From contig DJRG01000004.1 of assembly GCA_002438845.1 (NCBI GenBank), forward strand, positions 1 through 64,000: a stretch of 64,000 nt of DNA, given 5' to 3'. Below are positions 44,683 through 52,938 of the stretch, piece by piece; position 1 is the first letter of the stretch, and every line of letters starts with the position of its first letter. The notes beneath the pieces are model-generated. The model had not been told where the DNA came from. It ran no database searches and was given only the letters and a program-made list of their open reading frames with translations. A program made the translations under genes and the position numbers. The DNA is from Bacteroidales bacterium UBA6366. GTDB taxonomy: Bacteria; Bacteroidota; Bacteroidia; Bacteroidales; UBA932.

Positions 44683-46485
44683 ATGGCAAGAGAAATCAAG
44701 TTTTCCCTCGTTTATAGGGACATGTGGCAGTCATCCGGCAAGTACGTTCCCCGTGTGGACCAGCTTGTGGAGGTCGCCCCGGCCATCATTGATATGGGCT
44801 GCTTCGACCGTGTCGAGACCAACGGTGGTGCGTTCGAGCAGGTGAACCTTCTTTTCGGCGAGAACCCTAACGTGGCTGTACGCCGCTGGACCGCCCCTTT
44901 CCACAAGGCCGGCATCCAGACCCACATGCTTGAGAGGGGCCTCAACGCCCTCAGGATGAACCCGGTTCCGGCAGATGTCAGGGAACTGATGTTCAAGGTT
45001 AAGAAAAAGCAGGGCACGGACATCTCCCGCTCGTTCTGCGGCCTGAACGACCACAGGAACCTGCGCCGCTCCGTCGAGTTCGCCAAGAAAGGCGGGATGA
45101 TCTCGCAGGTGGCGCTTTCCATCACCAACTCCCCTGTCCACACCGTTGAATATTACATGGGCATCGTCGACAAGGTGGTTGAATACGGAGCCGACGAGAT
45201 CTGCCTCAAGGACATGGCTGGAATCGGCCGTCCGACATTCCTCGGCCAGCTCACCCGCGACATAAAGAAGAAATACCCGCATATTCTGGTACAGTACCAC
45301 GGTCATTCAGGCCCTGGTTTCGCTCCGGCGTCGATGCTGGAGGTAGCCCGCGCCGGGGCCGACTATCTTGACGTGGCGGTCGAGCCGCTCTCATGGGGAA
45401 AGGTTCATCCGGACGTCATCACGATCAGGGAGATGCTGAAGGCCGACGGATTCCTTGTCAAGGATCTGAATATGGACGCGTACATGGAAGTGCGCCGTCT
45501 CACACAGAAGTTCATCGACGACTTCCTCGGCTACTGGATCAACCCGTCCAACGCCAAGATGAGTTCGCTGCTCGTGGGCTGCGGCCTGCCGGGTGGAATG
45601 ATGGGCTCGATGATGGCCGACCTCAAGGGCTTCCAGGGTGCGATCAACGCCGCCGAGAGGGCACACGGCCGTCCGGAGATCAGCCTTGACACTTTGATGG
45701 TCAAATTGTTCCAAGAAGTTGAATATGTCTGGCCTCGTCTCGGTTACCCGCCGCTCGTGACCCCGTTCAGCCAGTACACGAAGAACACGGCGCTGATGAA
45801 TCTGTTGAACTTGTTAAACGGCAAGCCTCGCTGGACGACAATCGACAAGGACACATGGAATATGATTCTCGGCAAGATGGGCCGTCTTCCTGGCGAGCTC
45901 GCTCCGGAGATCGTGGATCTGGCCAAACAGAAAGGTCTGGAGTTCTACACCGGAGACCCTCAGGAGATGTACCCGGACGAGCTGCCAAAGTTCCGCCAGA
46001 TGATGAAGGAAGAGGGTTGGGACGAAGGCCAGGACGAGGAGGAGCTCTTCGAGTTCGCGATGCACGAGCGCCAGTACAGGGACTACAAGAGCGGCATCGC
46101 AAAGCAGCGCTTCAACGCCGAGCTCGCCGACCTCAAGGCCAAGGCGAACGCCCCGATCGAGGTGGTGCGTCCTGTGGTCGAGATGCCTAAGTTCGATGTC
46201 GATGAATATGCCAAGCGCTATCCTCACGCCGTCCCTGTCCAGGCTCCGGCCAAGGGTCAGCTTCTATGGCAGGTCGATGTGGAGGACGATTCCGCCGCTC
46301 CGGTAGCCGGAACCGAGGTCAAGGCCGGCAAGGGCATCGGATTCGTGCAGACATATTACGGAATGGAGGAGCTAGTTCCTGCGGTTGACGGCCGCATCGT
46401 GGCCACCCTCGGCAAGCAGGGGGACAAGGTCGCCAAGGGTGAGATCGTCGCCTTTGTCGAAGGATCCGCCGACGCAGCCAAGTAA
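44683..46485 (+). CDS. Pyruvate carboxylase subunit B / oxaloacetate decarboxylase alpha-like carboxyltransferase without a biotinyl lysine
   Basis: A 600-residue protein. Residues about 5-290 form the carboxyltransferase TIM barrel: YRDMWQSSG (metal-site Asp), CLKDMAGIG (Lys176, normally carboxylated) and QYHGHSG (His206, His208, zinc ligands). Residues 290-480 are the PYC/OADA accessory domain. The last 80 residues look like a biotinyl/lipoyl domain, yet the usual AMKM motif reads YYGMEE with Gly560 in place of the biotin-bearing Lys. The protein probably moves carboxyl groups between pyruvate and oxaloacetate, or a related pair, using biotin carried on another subunit. I cannot choose between the named enzymes. 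The next ATG overlaps its stop by one base. Confidence 0.78.
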   Translation: MAREIKFSLVYRDMWQSSGKYVPRVDQLVEVAPAIIDMGCFDRVETNGGAFEQVNLLFGENPNVAVRRWTAPFHKAGIQTHMLERGLNALRMNPVPADVRELMFKVKKKQGTDISRSFCGLNDHRNLRRSVEFAKKGGMISQVALSITNSPVHTVEYYMGIVDKVVEYGADEICLKDMAGIGRPTFLGQLTRDIKKKYPHILVQYHGHSGPGFAPASMLEVARAGADYLDVAVEPLSWGKVHPDVITIREMLKADGFLVKDLNMDAYMEVRRLTQKFIDDFLGYWINPSNAKMSSLLVGCGLPGGMMGSMMADLKGFQGAINAAERAHGRPEISLDTLMVKLFQEVEYVWPRLGYPPLVTPFSQYTKNTALMNLLNLLNGKPRWTTIDKDTWNMILGKMGRLPGELAPEIVDLAKQKGLEFYTGDPQEMYPDELPKFRQMMKEEGWDEGQDEEELFEFAMHERQYRDYKSGIAKQRFNAELADLKAKANAPIEVVRPVVEMPKFDVDEYAKRYPHAVPVQAPAKGQLLWQVDVEDDSAAPVAGTEVKAGKGIGFVQTYYGMEELVPAVDGRIVATLGKQGDKVAKGEIVAFVEGSADAAK

Positions 46486-47129
46486 TGAATATTCAGAAGA
46501 ATCTTAACCCGGTCGCTTCGACGGTCACTGAGCCTGTCGAAGCGACTTCTTTACCTCCCGTTGAGTGGCATCCTTTCGAGCCGTTCCTGCCGAAGAATGC
46601 TAAAGTGTTGATGCTCGGCAGTTTCCCACCGCAGGCAAAGCGCTGGAGTATGAAGTTCTACTACCCGAATTTCATCAACGACATGTGGAGGATTCTGGGC
46701 CTGATTTTCTTTGGAGACAAAAACCGTTTCGTGGACGTTGCCGCCAAGAAGTTCAGACTGGATGAGATTGTCGGTTTCTGCACCGAGACCGGTATAGCGA
46801 TGTACGACACCGCCTCAGCCATCCGCCGCCTGAAAGACAACGCCTCAGACAAGTTCCTGGAGGTTGTCACCCCGACCGACATCCCGGCCTTGTTAAGGGA
46901 AATCCCTCTGTGCCAAGCCATTGTCACCACCGGGGAGAAGGCCACGGAGACCCTCTGCCAAACGTTCGGGGCTAATGCGCCGACTACGGGAGAATATTCA
47001 GAATTCCACTTCGGGAATCGTCCAATGCGTCTCTACCGCATGCCATCCTCCTCCCGCGCCTATCCCCTCTCCCTCGAAAAGAAAGCCGTCGCCTACCGCC
47101 GCCTCTTCTCCGACCTCGGAATGGTGTAG
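46485..47129 (+). CDS. Uracil-DNA-glycosylase-family protein with a repeat-encoded N-terminus
   Basis: A 214-residue protein of the UDG/Mug superfamily: KVLMLGSFPPQAKRWSMKF and YYPNFINDMWRILG mark the active-site and base-pocket region, and AIVTTGEKATETL leads into the C-terminal half. Such enzymes remove uracil or mismatched bases from DNA. Residues about 9-24 (NPVASTVTEPVEATSL) are encoded by a palindromic repeat (46512-46546) inserted in frame before the conserved EWHPFEPFLP. Two related repeats follow the gene. The start overlaps the upstream stop by one base, and no later good start codon precedes the conserved part, so the repeat is probably translated. Confidence 0.75.
   Translation: MNIQKNLNPVASTVTEPVEATSLPPVEWHPFEPFLPKNAKVLMLGSFPPQAKRWSMKFYYPNFINDMWRILGLIFFGDKNRFVDVAAKKFRLDEIVGFCTETGIAMYDTASAIRRLKDNASDKFLEVVTPTDIPALLREIPLCQAIVTTGEKATETLCQTFGANAPTTGEYSEFHFGNRPMRLYRMPSSSRAYPLSLEKKAVAYRRLFSDLGMV
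46512..46546 (+). repeat. REP-like palindrome inside the glycosylase reading frame
   Basis: GTCGCTTCGAC (46512-46522) pairs perfectly with GTCGAAGCGAC (46536-46546). The segment 46523-46542 is an exact reverse complement (20 of 20) of 47254-47273, a repeat downstream of the gene. Confidence 0.9.
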
Positions 47130-47246
47130 TTTCCCCATGCGCCCTTCGACGGCACGTCCGGCCGGTTTCGTCGTCCAAAACCTCAGCTATGCTCTCTCGC
47201 GCGGGAGTGTGTCGCCGTCCTCGCAAACGACAAAGGTTCAAGCGTT

Positions 47247-47275
47247 GCGGTCACTTCGACAGGCTCAGTGACCGC
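47247..47275. repeat. REP-like palindrome between convergent genes, copy 2
   Basis: Arms GCGGTCACT (47247-47255) and AGTGACCGC (47267-47275) are perfectly complementary around tcgacaggctc. It lies between the convergent glycosylase and esterase genes and may act as a bidirectional terminator or mRNA stabiliser. Confidence 0.88.
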
Positions 47276-47308
47276 CAAAAGCATTTCGCCCACGTATGAT
47301 CAAGCGGT

Positions 47309-47337
47309 CCGGTCGCTTCGACAAGCTCAGTGACCGG
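47309..47337. repeat. REP-like palindrome between convergent genes, copy 3
   Basis: Arms CCGGTCGCT (47309-47317) and AGTGACCGG (47329-47337) pair with one wobble. The core 47316-47335 matches copy 2 in 19 of 20 bases. It ends two bases before the esterase stop codon. The 34 bases between copies 2 and 3 show nothing else. Confidence 0.88.
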
Positions 47338-47339
47338 GG

Positions 47340-48311
47340 TTAATCGGCCTTGATGTCATAAAGATCGCTGTTACCGGAAGGGTAATACGGCAGAGACGGG
47401 TCTTCGATCAGGGCATCAACGTTCAGTTTATGGCCGGACATCACGTTGCGCTCAAGAAAAGACTTCTGAAGATCCAGGGTAAAGTGCATAAAGCCTGCGA
47501 CAGTGTGATTGTTACCAAGATACCGATAGACGTGATAATCATGACCGTTGTCAGCCAGAGCCTTGGCCACGGCTGACGAGCCGCAGAACGAGTAACCGCC
47601 GTAACTGATCACCTCATAAGGCACGATGTCATCCTTTGTGCCGTGCATCAGCAGAGTCGGGCAAGGCTTACGGGAATATTCAAGGACATTTCCCTTTATA
47701 AGCACCGCACCCGCAAAGGACATCACACCGGCATAGTTGAAATCATCCGGAAGCACCGAGGCGGAGACGGTTCTGTTGCTGATCTCATATTCAGCCTGCA
47801 GCGAAGTGATAGCTCCGGCCGAGGAGCCTGCCAGCACAATGTTTGAAGGGTCGATGCCTAATTCTTCCTGATGCCTGATCAAGTAGGAGGTCGCGCTGAA
47901 CAAGTCCTCAACCGCAAGATGTATCGCCCTGTCCAGCAGCACCGTGAACTCAGATGCGGTAACCCCACACACCCCCTTCAAGCCAAGTCTGTAATCAATC
48001 GCAACAACACTGTAGCCCGAGCCCGTGAGATCCCTGAACCACTCCATAGCCGTCCCGTCACGCCGGTTGCCCTCTTTGAATCCCCCACCGAACACATAAA
48101 GAACCGTCGGCTTCCTGCGCCCATCAATCTCGGTGACACTCCCGGCCGCCGGCTTGTAGACATCCATGAAAAGCGCCGAAGTGTCTTTCTGGGCGAATCT
48201 CAGGGTTCTATACGGAACCAACTCCTGTGAAAAAGCCTGTGTGCCGGCATTGAGCCAACACACAGACAACAGTATGGTGATAAACGATGCTATTCTCGTT
48301 TTCATATTCAT
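47340..48311 (-). CDS. Exported alpha/beta-hydrolase esterase
   Basis: A 323-residue protein with a signal peptide (about residues 1-29, ending AFSQ). It has the carboxylesterase/BD-FAE-like layout: VFGGGFKEG (oxyanion hole), LAGSSAGAIT (nucleophile Ser), HGTKDDIVP (Asp) and LGNNHTVAG (His). It likely removes acyl groups from carbohydrates or similar esters in the periplasm or at the surface. It has its own promoter box and is separated from the GH110-like gene by 65 bases, so it may be an accessory of operon 3 but is not clearly part of it. Its stop codon abuts a REP-like palindrome. Confidence 0.85.
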   Translation of the reverse strand: MNMKTRIASFITILLSVCWLNAGTQAFSQELVPYRTLRFAQKDTSALFMDVYKPAAGSVTEIDGRRKPTVLYVFGGGFKEGNRRDGTAMEWFRDLTGSGYSVVAIDYRLGLKGVCGVTASEFTVLLDRAIHLAVEDLFSATSYLIRHQEELGIDPSNIVLAGSSAGAITSLQAEYEISNRTVSASVLPDDFNYAGVMSFAGAVLIKGNVLEYSRKPCPTLLMHGTKDDIVPYEVISYGGYSFCGSSAVAKALADNGHDYHVYRYLGNNHTVAGFMHFTLDLQKSFLERNVMSGHKLNVDALIEDPSLPYYPSGNSDLYDIKAD

Positions 48312-48328
48312 AGATTCTTGTTACGAAG

Positions 48329-48336
48329 CAAATATA
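48329..48336 (-). promoter_or_regulatory. Promoter -7 box of the esterase gene
   Basis: TATATTTG on the minus strand matches TAnnTTTG and lies 17 bases before the ATG, giving a very short leader. Confidence 0.6.
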
Positions 48337-48376
48337 CCGCTTTTCTTGTTCCTGCGCCACTGATTTTAAGGATCAC

Positions 48377-50230
48377 TTAGCTTTCGTAGAAGAACGGATT
48401 CGGAGAGTCAACGACCTTCAGCGGAGCGTCGTTCTTGACATTCAAGCAGTTGTGGATGCTGATTGTCGCCTCGGGTTTCCAAAGGGTGAAATCGTTGCCG
48501 GAGATGTTCACGTCACCGCAGTACTGGATGTCTATCACGGAGAGTTGGGGGAAGATCGGCTTGTACGCACCGGAATCAATGAATATGTTCTTTGTGATTT
48601 CCAAATCCTTGACACTCAAGGCGTAGATCACCTGATTGTCGAATGTGGAGACGGTGTTGCCCGTGAACACGATTCTGTCATGATAGAAGAAGTCAGTCCC
48701 TCGCGCGGCCTTAGGGATAACAGGGTCAATCTGGAGAATGGCCTGCGGATTATGGCCGCCGATGCCAAGATCCGAGAACTTGTTGCCACGGACCACGACA
48801 TTGCGGGTGTTGCCGGCCTCAAACCAGTAATTGGCATCCCCACAGATTCTTATGCCGGCCATCATCGACGAGAAATCACAGTTTTCGATCAGCACGTCTC
48901 CCGGGGTGGAAATCAGGAGACTGCGCGCCCTGTTGTAACGCACGACACAATCGCGGATCACAGCGGAGGCACCTCTTGTGATGTTCTCCACGGCGACCTG
49001 ACCTGGATTCTCCAGTCCGGACAAATCGAAGTCTGTCTCGATCCTGTAGCAGTCTCTCGAACTCTTGTCGATGCTCAAGAGGCTGCCAAGGCCTATCGGA
49101 CGGAGGGTTGTCCTGTCAATGAAACGCAGAGTGTCCCCGGCATCGGCGAACCTTGCGCCTTCCTGTTGGAAATGGCCGAACTTAGCCATAAATACGGTCG
49201 GAGTCAGCACACTGTCCACACGCATGTATATTCCATGAATATTGGTGGCGTCGTCGAGCATGCTCTCGAAACGGCAGCCTTCCAAAGTAACAAGACCCTT
49301 GCAATCAACAAAATGAGTCGCGTCAGCGGAAGCTGTGACCATGCGGCGCGAGCCCTCGCGGGCAGCGGTGGAGAAGCCGGAGACGGTGATGTTTTCCGAA
49401 TATTCAGCTATCAGGGCCATCGCCCCGCTCCTGTACACATGGACATCCTCCACGATGACATTCTTTGATGACAGGATGGCGATGCCAGGGTACGAACGGT
49501 TCCTGCCGAAAGGCCCCTTGTCGTCCCAGACGCTTCCGACTGGTGGCATCTCTCTGGCTATCACATTGGAGAATTCAATCACGCCATCGCCGAGCTCCCT
49601 GGCTTTCATCTCACCGGCCCAGTAGCCGTGCTCGTAGGCGGCGGTGTTGTAGTACGGTCTTCTTGTCCGGGGATCGAACACTATACACTCGCCCATAGGA
49701 TATTCCCAATCATAGCCTCCGAAAAGCAGACGACCGTCCTCGACACGGTACTTGTTGTCCGGGAAAGCCTTCAGCACAAAACTCTTGTTCACAGGATCAT
49801 TGGAGAGAATCTCGCCCTCGAACGTCCATGGGTAGTCATAGTCGACAGAAAGGCCCTCGATTCTCACATTCTCGGACTCCTTGACAGCAAACGGCACGAT
49901 GGAGCCATGGAAAAGGAAAGCGGTGCTGTCTCCTATGATATTCACATTCTTCATGTTCCTAAGGAGAAATGCCACTTTCTTGTCGCCGCTGTCATTGTTG
50001 GAGACATTCAGGAAATCCTCGGAGGCTTCCTCCGGGTAGAACTCGTAGACACCTTTCTCAAAGCGGAGCGTGACATTCCCGTCCGGATGGGCCTCCAGAA
50101 TCCTGCGGACCTCCGATGAGTAATCCTTTCCGTCCTTTCCAAGACGGACAGTCACCTCATCAGAACCACAGGACACGAATATCCCCATGGACAACACAGC
50201 CGCCAACGCGGCGCAGGTACGGTTCATCAT
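48377..50230 (-). CDS. GH110-like alpha-1,3-galactosidase (right-handed beta-helix lipoprotein)
   Basis: A 617-residue lipoprotein with lipobox FVSC (Cys21). It shows successive beta-helix turns (NVRIEGLSVDY, NVIVEDVHVYRSGA, ENCDFSSMMAGIRI, NVVVRGNKFSDLGI). The stretch SADATHFVDCKGLVTLEGC (301-319) followed by MLDDATNIHG (324-333) is the pattern I know from GH110 enzymes, with an acidic pair in the putative active site. GH110 removes terminal alpha-1,3-linked galactose, as in blood group B or linear alpha-Gal epitopes. It is the last gene of SusCD operon 3, and its start overlaps the stop of the propeller gene by 4 bases. The fold is sure; the family assignment is good but from memory. Confidence 0.78.
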   Translation of the reverse strand: MMNRTCAALAAVLSMGIFVSCGSDEVTVRLGKDGKDYSSEVRRILEAHPDGNVTLRFEKGVYEFYPEEASEDFLNVSNNDSGDKKVAFLLRNMKNVNIIGDSTAFLFHGSIVPFAVKESENVRIEGLSVDYDYPWTFEGEILSNDPVNKSFVLKAFPDNKYRVEDGRLLFGGYDWEYPMGECIVFDPRTRRPYYNTAAYEHGYWAGEMKARELGDGVIEFSNVIAREMPPVGSVWDDKGPFGRNRSYPGIAILSSKNVIVEDVHVYRSGAMALIAEYSENITVSGFSTAAREGSRRMVTASADATHFVDCKGLVTLEGCRFESMLDDATNIHGIYMRVDSVLTPTVFMAKFGHFQQEGARFADAGDTLRFIDRTTLRPIGLGSLLSIDKSSRDCYRIETDFDLSGLENPGQVAVENITRGASAVIRDCVVRYNRARSLLISTPGDVLIENCDFSSMMAGIRICGDANYWFEAGNTRNVVVRGNKFSDLGIGGHNPQAILQIDPVIPKAARGTDFFYHDRIVFTGNTVSTFDNQVIYALSVKDLEITKNIFIDSGAYKPIFPQLSVIDIQYCGDVNISGNDFTLWKPEATISIHNCLNVKNDAPLKVVDSPNPFFYES

Positions 50231-51342
50231 TTCTTGAATTTAATTTTACAATACGCCAAATCCCTGACACCAAGATCATTCTGATTGTCAGACCAGTACA
50301 TTTTCACGACCTCGCCACCTTTCAGATCCCCGTCCTCGCTGATGAGGTTAGGGTACCAGGCCGGCCGATCGGTTCCTCCCATGATCTTCTCAGGGGTGCT
50401 CCAGACCATTCCGTCCTCGCTGAAAGACATGTAAACCCGTTTCGTCCAGCTGCCGTACACCATCACCCACTTACCCAGGAAGGTGTTCCACATCACGGAC
50501 GGGTTGGCGCCGGTTACCTTGTCCAAAGCCTTTACGGCTATATTCTTACCTCCAAGTCCCGTGCTTTTGTCGTAGGCAGGCAGATTGAAGCCCTCACCGT
50601 CCCATTTCTTCCATGTACCACTCGCACCTTTCTTGTCAGAGGATGCGGCCATGCAGATCGTGTTGGATCCGGAGGCGATCTTCGCCTGATAGTAGCAGAT
50701 GTACCTTGAATTCACGGAGTCCCAGATCACGCAGCCATCACCAAGACCCGTCCATGCCGGTTTTTCAGGCTTGAGGGCAGAATCTGTGATTATCGGCTCT
50801 GGGTCACGCCAAGTCTTACCGTAATCGTCTGAATATGCGACTCCTATGGACTTATGGGCTGTACCAGAGGCATCCCAATGGCTCTCGGCGTGGAAGAAGC
50901 CGACGTAATGTCCGGAGTTGTCCAGCGGGAATATTCCAATGAACCAGGAGCCGCCGTCGTTGAATCCGTCGATCCTGACAAAATCCTTCCCCCAGACAGC
51001 GCTGGAACCATTCAATTTGGAAATATGATCCTCCGGATACGGGGAGGAGGCCTCGGTCAAGGCATCTGTCGCCTCGCCCCAAAATAATTGCCAGTCATCC
51101 ACTTTCTTTATCGGAATCAACTTTCCGTCAGGCCAATAGCCCTTTAAAAAAGTACTTGAGGTCTGTTTGACGACATTTGTCTCGGTCACCGAGATCTTGT
51201 CGTTCACATCCGTCCAGACCTCGGCCGGCTCGGGTTCAGGAGTTTCCTGTCCGCTTCCGCCACCATCTTTGACAGGATACCAGGTTTTGTCACAAGAAAC
51301 TGTGAGCGACAGGGAAACCGCCGCCATGATCAGGATATTCAT
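50227..51342 (-). CDS. Lipoprotein with a beta-propeller-like, glycosidase-related fold
   Basis: A 371-residue lipoprotein with lipobox LTVSC (Cys17). I start it at 51342 (MNILIMAA), 5 bases after the SusD stop; in-frame ATGs further upstream would overlap SusD and spoil the signal peptide. After a Gly/Pro-rich linker (25-45) the repeats GVAYSDDYGKTW (Asp-box-like), YICYYQAKIASG, MVYGSWTKRVYMSFSEDGMVW and MYWSDNQNDLGVRDL suggest a five-bladed propeller as in GH43/GH32/sialidase-like proteins. I cannot identify catalytic residues. It may be a glycosidase or a surface-binding protein of operon 3. Confidence 0.65.
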   Translation of the reverse strand: MNILIMAAVSLSLTVSCDKTWYPVKDGGGSGQETPEPEPAEVWTDVNDKISVTETNVVKQTSSTFLKGYWPDGKLIPIKKVDDWQLFWGEATDALTEASSPYPEDHISKLNGSSAVWGKDFVRIDGFNDGGSWFIGIFPLDNSGHYVGFFHAESHWDASGTAHKSIGVAYSDDYGKTWRDPEPIITDSALKPEKPAWTGLGDGCVIWDSVNSRYICYYQAKIASGSNTICMAASSDKKGASGTWKKWDGEGFNLPAYDKSTGLGGKNIAVKALDKVTGANPSVMWNTFLGKWVMVYGSWTKRVYMSFSEDGMVWSTPEKIMGGTDRPAWYPNLISEDGDLKGGEVVKMYWSDNQNDLGVRDLAYCKIKFKK

Positions 51343-51347
51343 TAATC

Positions 51348-52934
51348 TTATTTCCATATCGGGTTCTGTTCTATCGCTCCGTTCGAAGCGTCGATAACTG
51401 ATTGAGGTATAGGGAATATCGAATGCTTCTCCTTGCAGTTTTCCTTCAACGTCTGATAAGCCGGGGTCAGAAGCCATTCAGGGTCGTTGCCCACAGAACG
51501 GTAAGCCTCCTGAAGTTTTCCGAAACGTACCAGATCGGCCCAACGATGGCCTTCAAAGCAAAGCTCAAGGCTGCGCTCCTTGAGGATCACCTCGCCGAAC
51601 GCATCACCTCCTGACATAGGCAGGTCCACAGCCGGATCAGGAGTGTTGATGTCCTTTCCGAAGCCTCTGCGGCGCACTTGGTTGACATATTCCAAAGCCT
51701 GGGCTGACGGGGCGCCGTTCGCGCGGTTCTCCGCCTCGGCGTACATCAGCAGCACATCGGCATAGCGGATGATCGGAAAGTTGATGTTGTTGCACCAGTT
51801 GGCCCAAGTGCTTCCCCTGTCAGACCTGTCGAGAGGATGACGGAACTTGTAGACCCAGTAGTTACCCTCATAGTCCTTGTCGTAGACAATCTCGGCCTTG
51901 CCTGTGGACTTGTTGTAGACAATATGTCCGCCGTTATTGACGGACTCGCGGCGAAGATCCTCGGGATCAAACTTCTTGTACATCTCCGGGAATGCCCTCA
52001 CCTGTGTCCAATAGACCTGATCCACATGAGGAATGCCGTCCGTCGTACCGACCTGCCCGCCGTAGAGCGAGCTGCTCGCGGTGTTGTCGAACTCGACATC
52101 GAAGATATATTCGCTGTTATGCTCGTGTTTCCCGTCGAACTGGGAGAAATAGTCCTTTACCAAAGCGAACCTGCCGCTGGAGATCACTCTCCTGCAGGCG
52201 TCCACGGCCAGAGCGGCCGCCGACTTGTCCTGAAGCGGATAGCCGGACATCTGGAGGTAAGCCCTCGCCATAAGGGCTGTCGCGGCATATTTGTGCGCAT
52301 GACCGACAGTGTTCACCTCCGGAAGCAGTTCCTCGGCAGTCTGGAAGTCCTTGATCACCTGGGCATAGACTTCCTCCAGAGATGCCTTCCTGGTGCTGAG
52401 CTTGCTGATGTCCGTGGTCTCGTCAAGCACGAGAGGAACCTCTCCGTAGTACCTTGCAAGCTGGAAATAGAACCAACCCCTGAGGAAGTGCGCCTCTCCG
52501 AGGATCCGGCTCCTGTCCTTGTCGGAAATATTGTCGCCCTTGTAGGCGTTCAGTCTGTCGATGACGACATTAGCCCTTTGGATGCCGAGGTACTGCATGT
52601 ACCACACCTTCTCCACGAACAGATGCTCAGGAGTGTAGGTGTAGAAACCTATCATCTCCTCGCCGTTGTTCCCTGTGCCGACGAAGCATTCGTCCGTGCC
52701 GATGCGGCCCCAGTACATGAAGCCCGTGAAATAGTCGCCGTAGCGGTGCTGGGCGTCCCATTCCACCGAGGTGAATGTGTAATAAACACCGGTAAGAGCC
52801 ATGTCAAAGTCCTTCGTGCTCTTGAAGAAATTGTTCGTGGTTATGTTGCTCTCGACTTTAGTCTCAAGGAAATCGCAGGACACCGCCGACAACAAAGCCA
52901 ACGAACCTGCCACCATTGCTGTTAGATGTTTCAT
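51348..52934 (-). CDS. SusD/RagB-family outer-membrane lipoprotein (operon 3)
   Basis: A 528-residue lipoprotein with lipobox SAVSC (Cys20) and the SusD start DFLETKVESNITTNNFF. The middle has the conserved GEAHFLRGWFYFQLARYYGEVPLV, and the C-terminal third the VILKERSLELCFEGHRWADLVRFG region and the terminal IEQNPIW motif (each typical of SusD). It follows SusC by 4 bases. The ligand is expected to be the glycan sensed by the hybrid regulator upstream. Confidence 0.95.
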   Translation of the reverse strand: MKHLTAMVAGSLALLSAVSCDFLETKVESNITTNNFFKSTKDFDMALTGVYYTFTSVEWDAQHRYGDYFTGFMYWGRIGTDECFVGTGNNGEEMIGFYTYTPEHLFVEKVWYMQYLGIQRANVVIDRLNAYKGDNISDKDRSRILGEAHFLRGWFYFQLARYYGEVPLVLDETTDISKLSTRKASLEEVYAQVIKDFQTAEELLPEVNTVGHAHKYAATALMARAYLQMSGYPLQDKSAAALAVDACRRVISSGRFALVKDYFSQFDGKHEHNSEYIFDVEFDNTASSSLYGGQVGTTDGIPHVDQVYWTQVRAFPEMYKKFDPEDLRRESVNNGGHIVYNKSTGKAEIVYDKDYEGNYWVYKFRHPLDRSDRGSTWANWCNNINFPIIRYADVLLMYAEAENRANGAPSAQALEYVNQVRRRGFGKDINTPDPAVDLPMSGGDAFGEVILKERSLELCFEGHRWADLVRFGKLQEAYRSVGNDPEWLLTPAYQTLKENCKEKHSIFPIPQSVIDASNGAIEQNPIWK

Positions 52935-52938
52935 GATC

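Noticed and set aside
46485..47340. Possible CRISPR-like array from the repeated cttcgac motifs
   Set aside because: Only three copies, in mixed orientation, with irregular spacing and internal palindromes; one lies inside a gene, and no cas genes are nearby.
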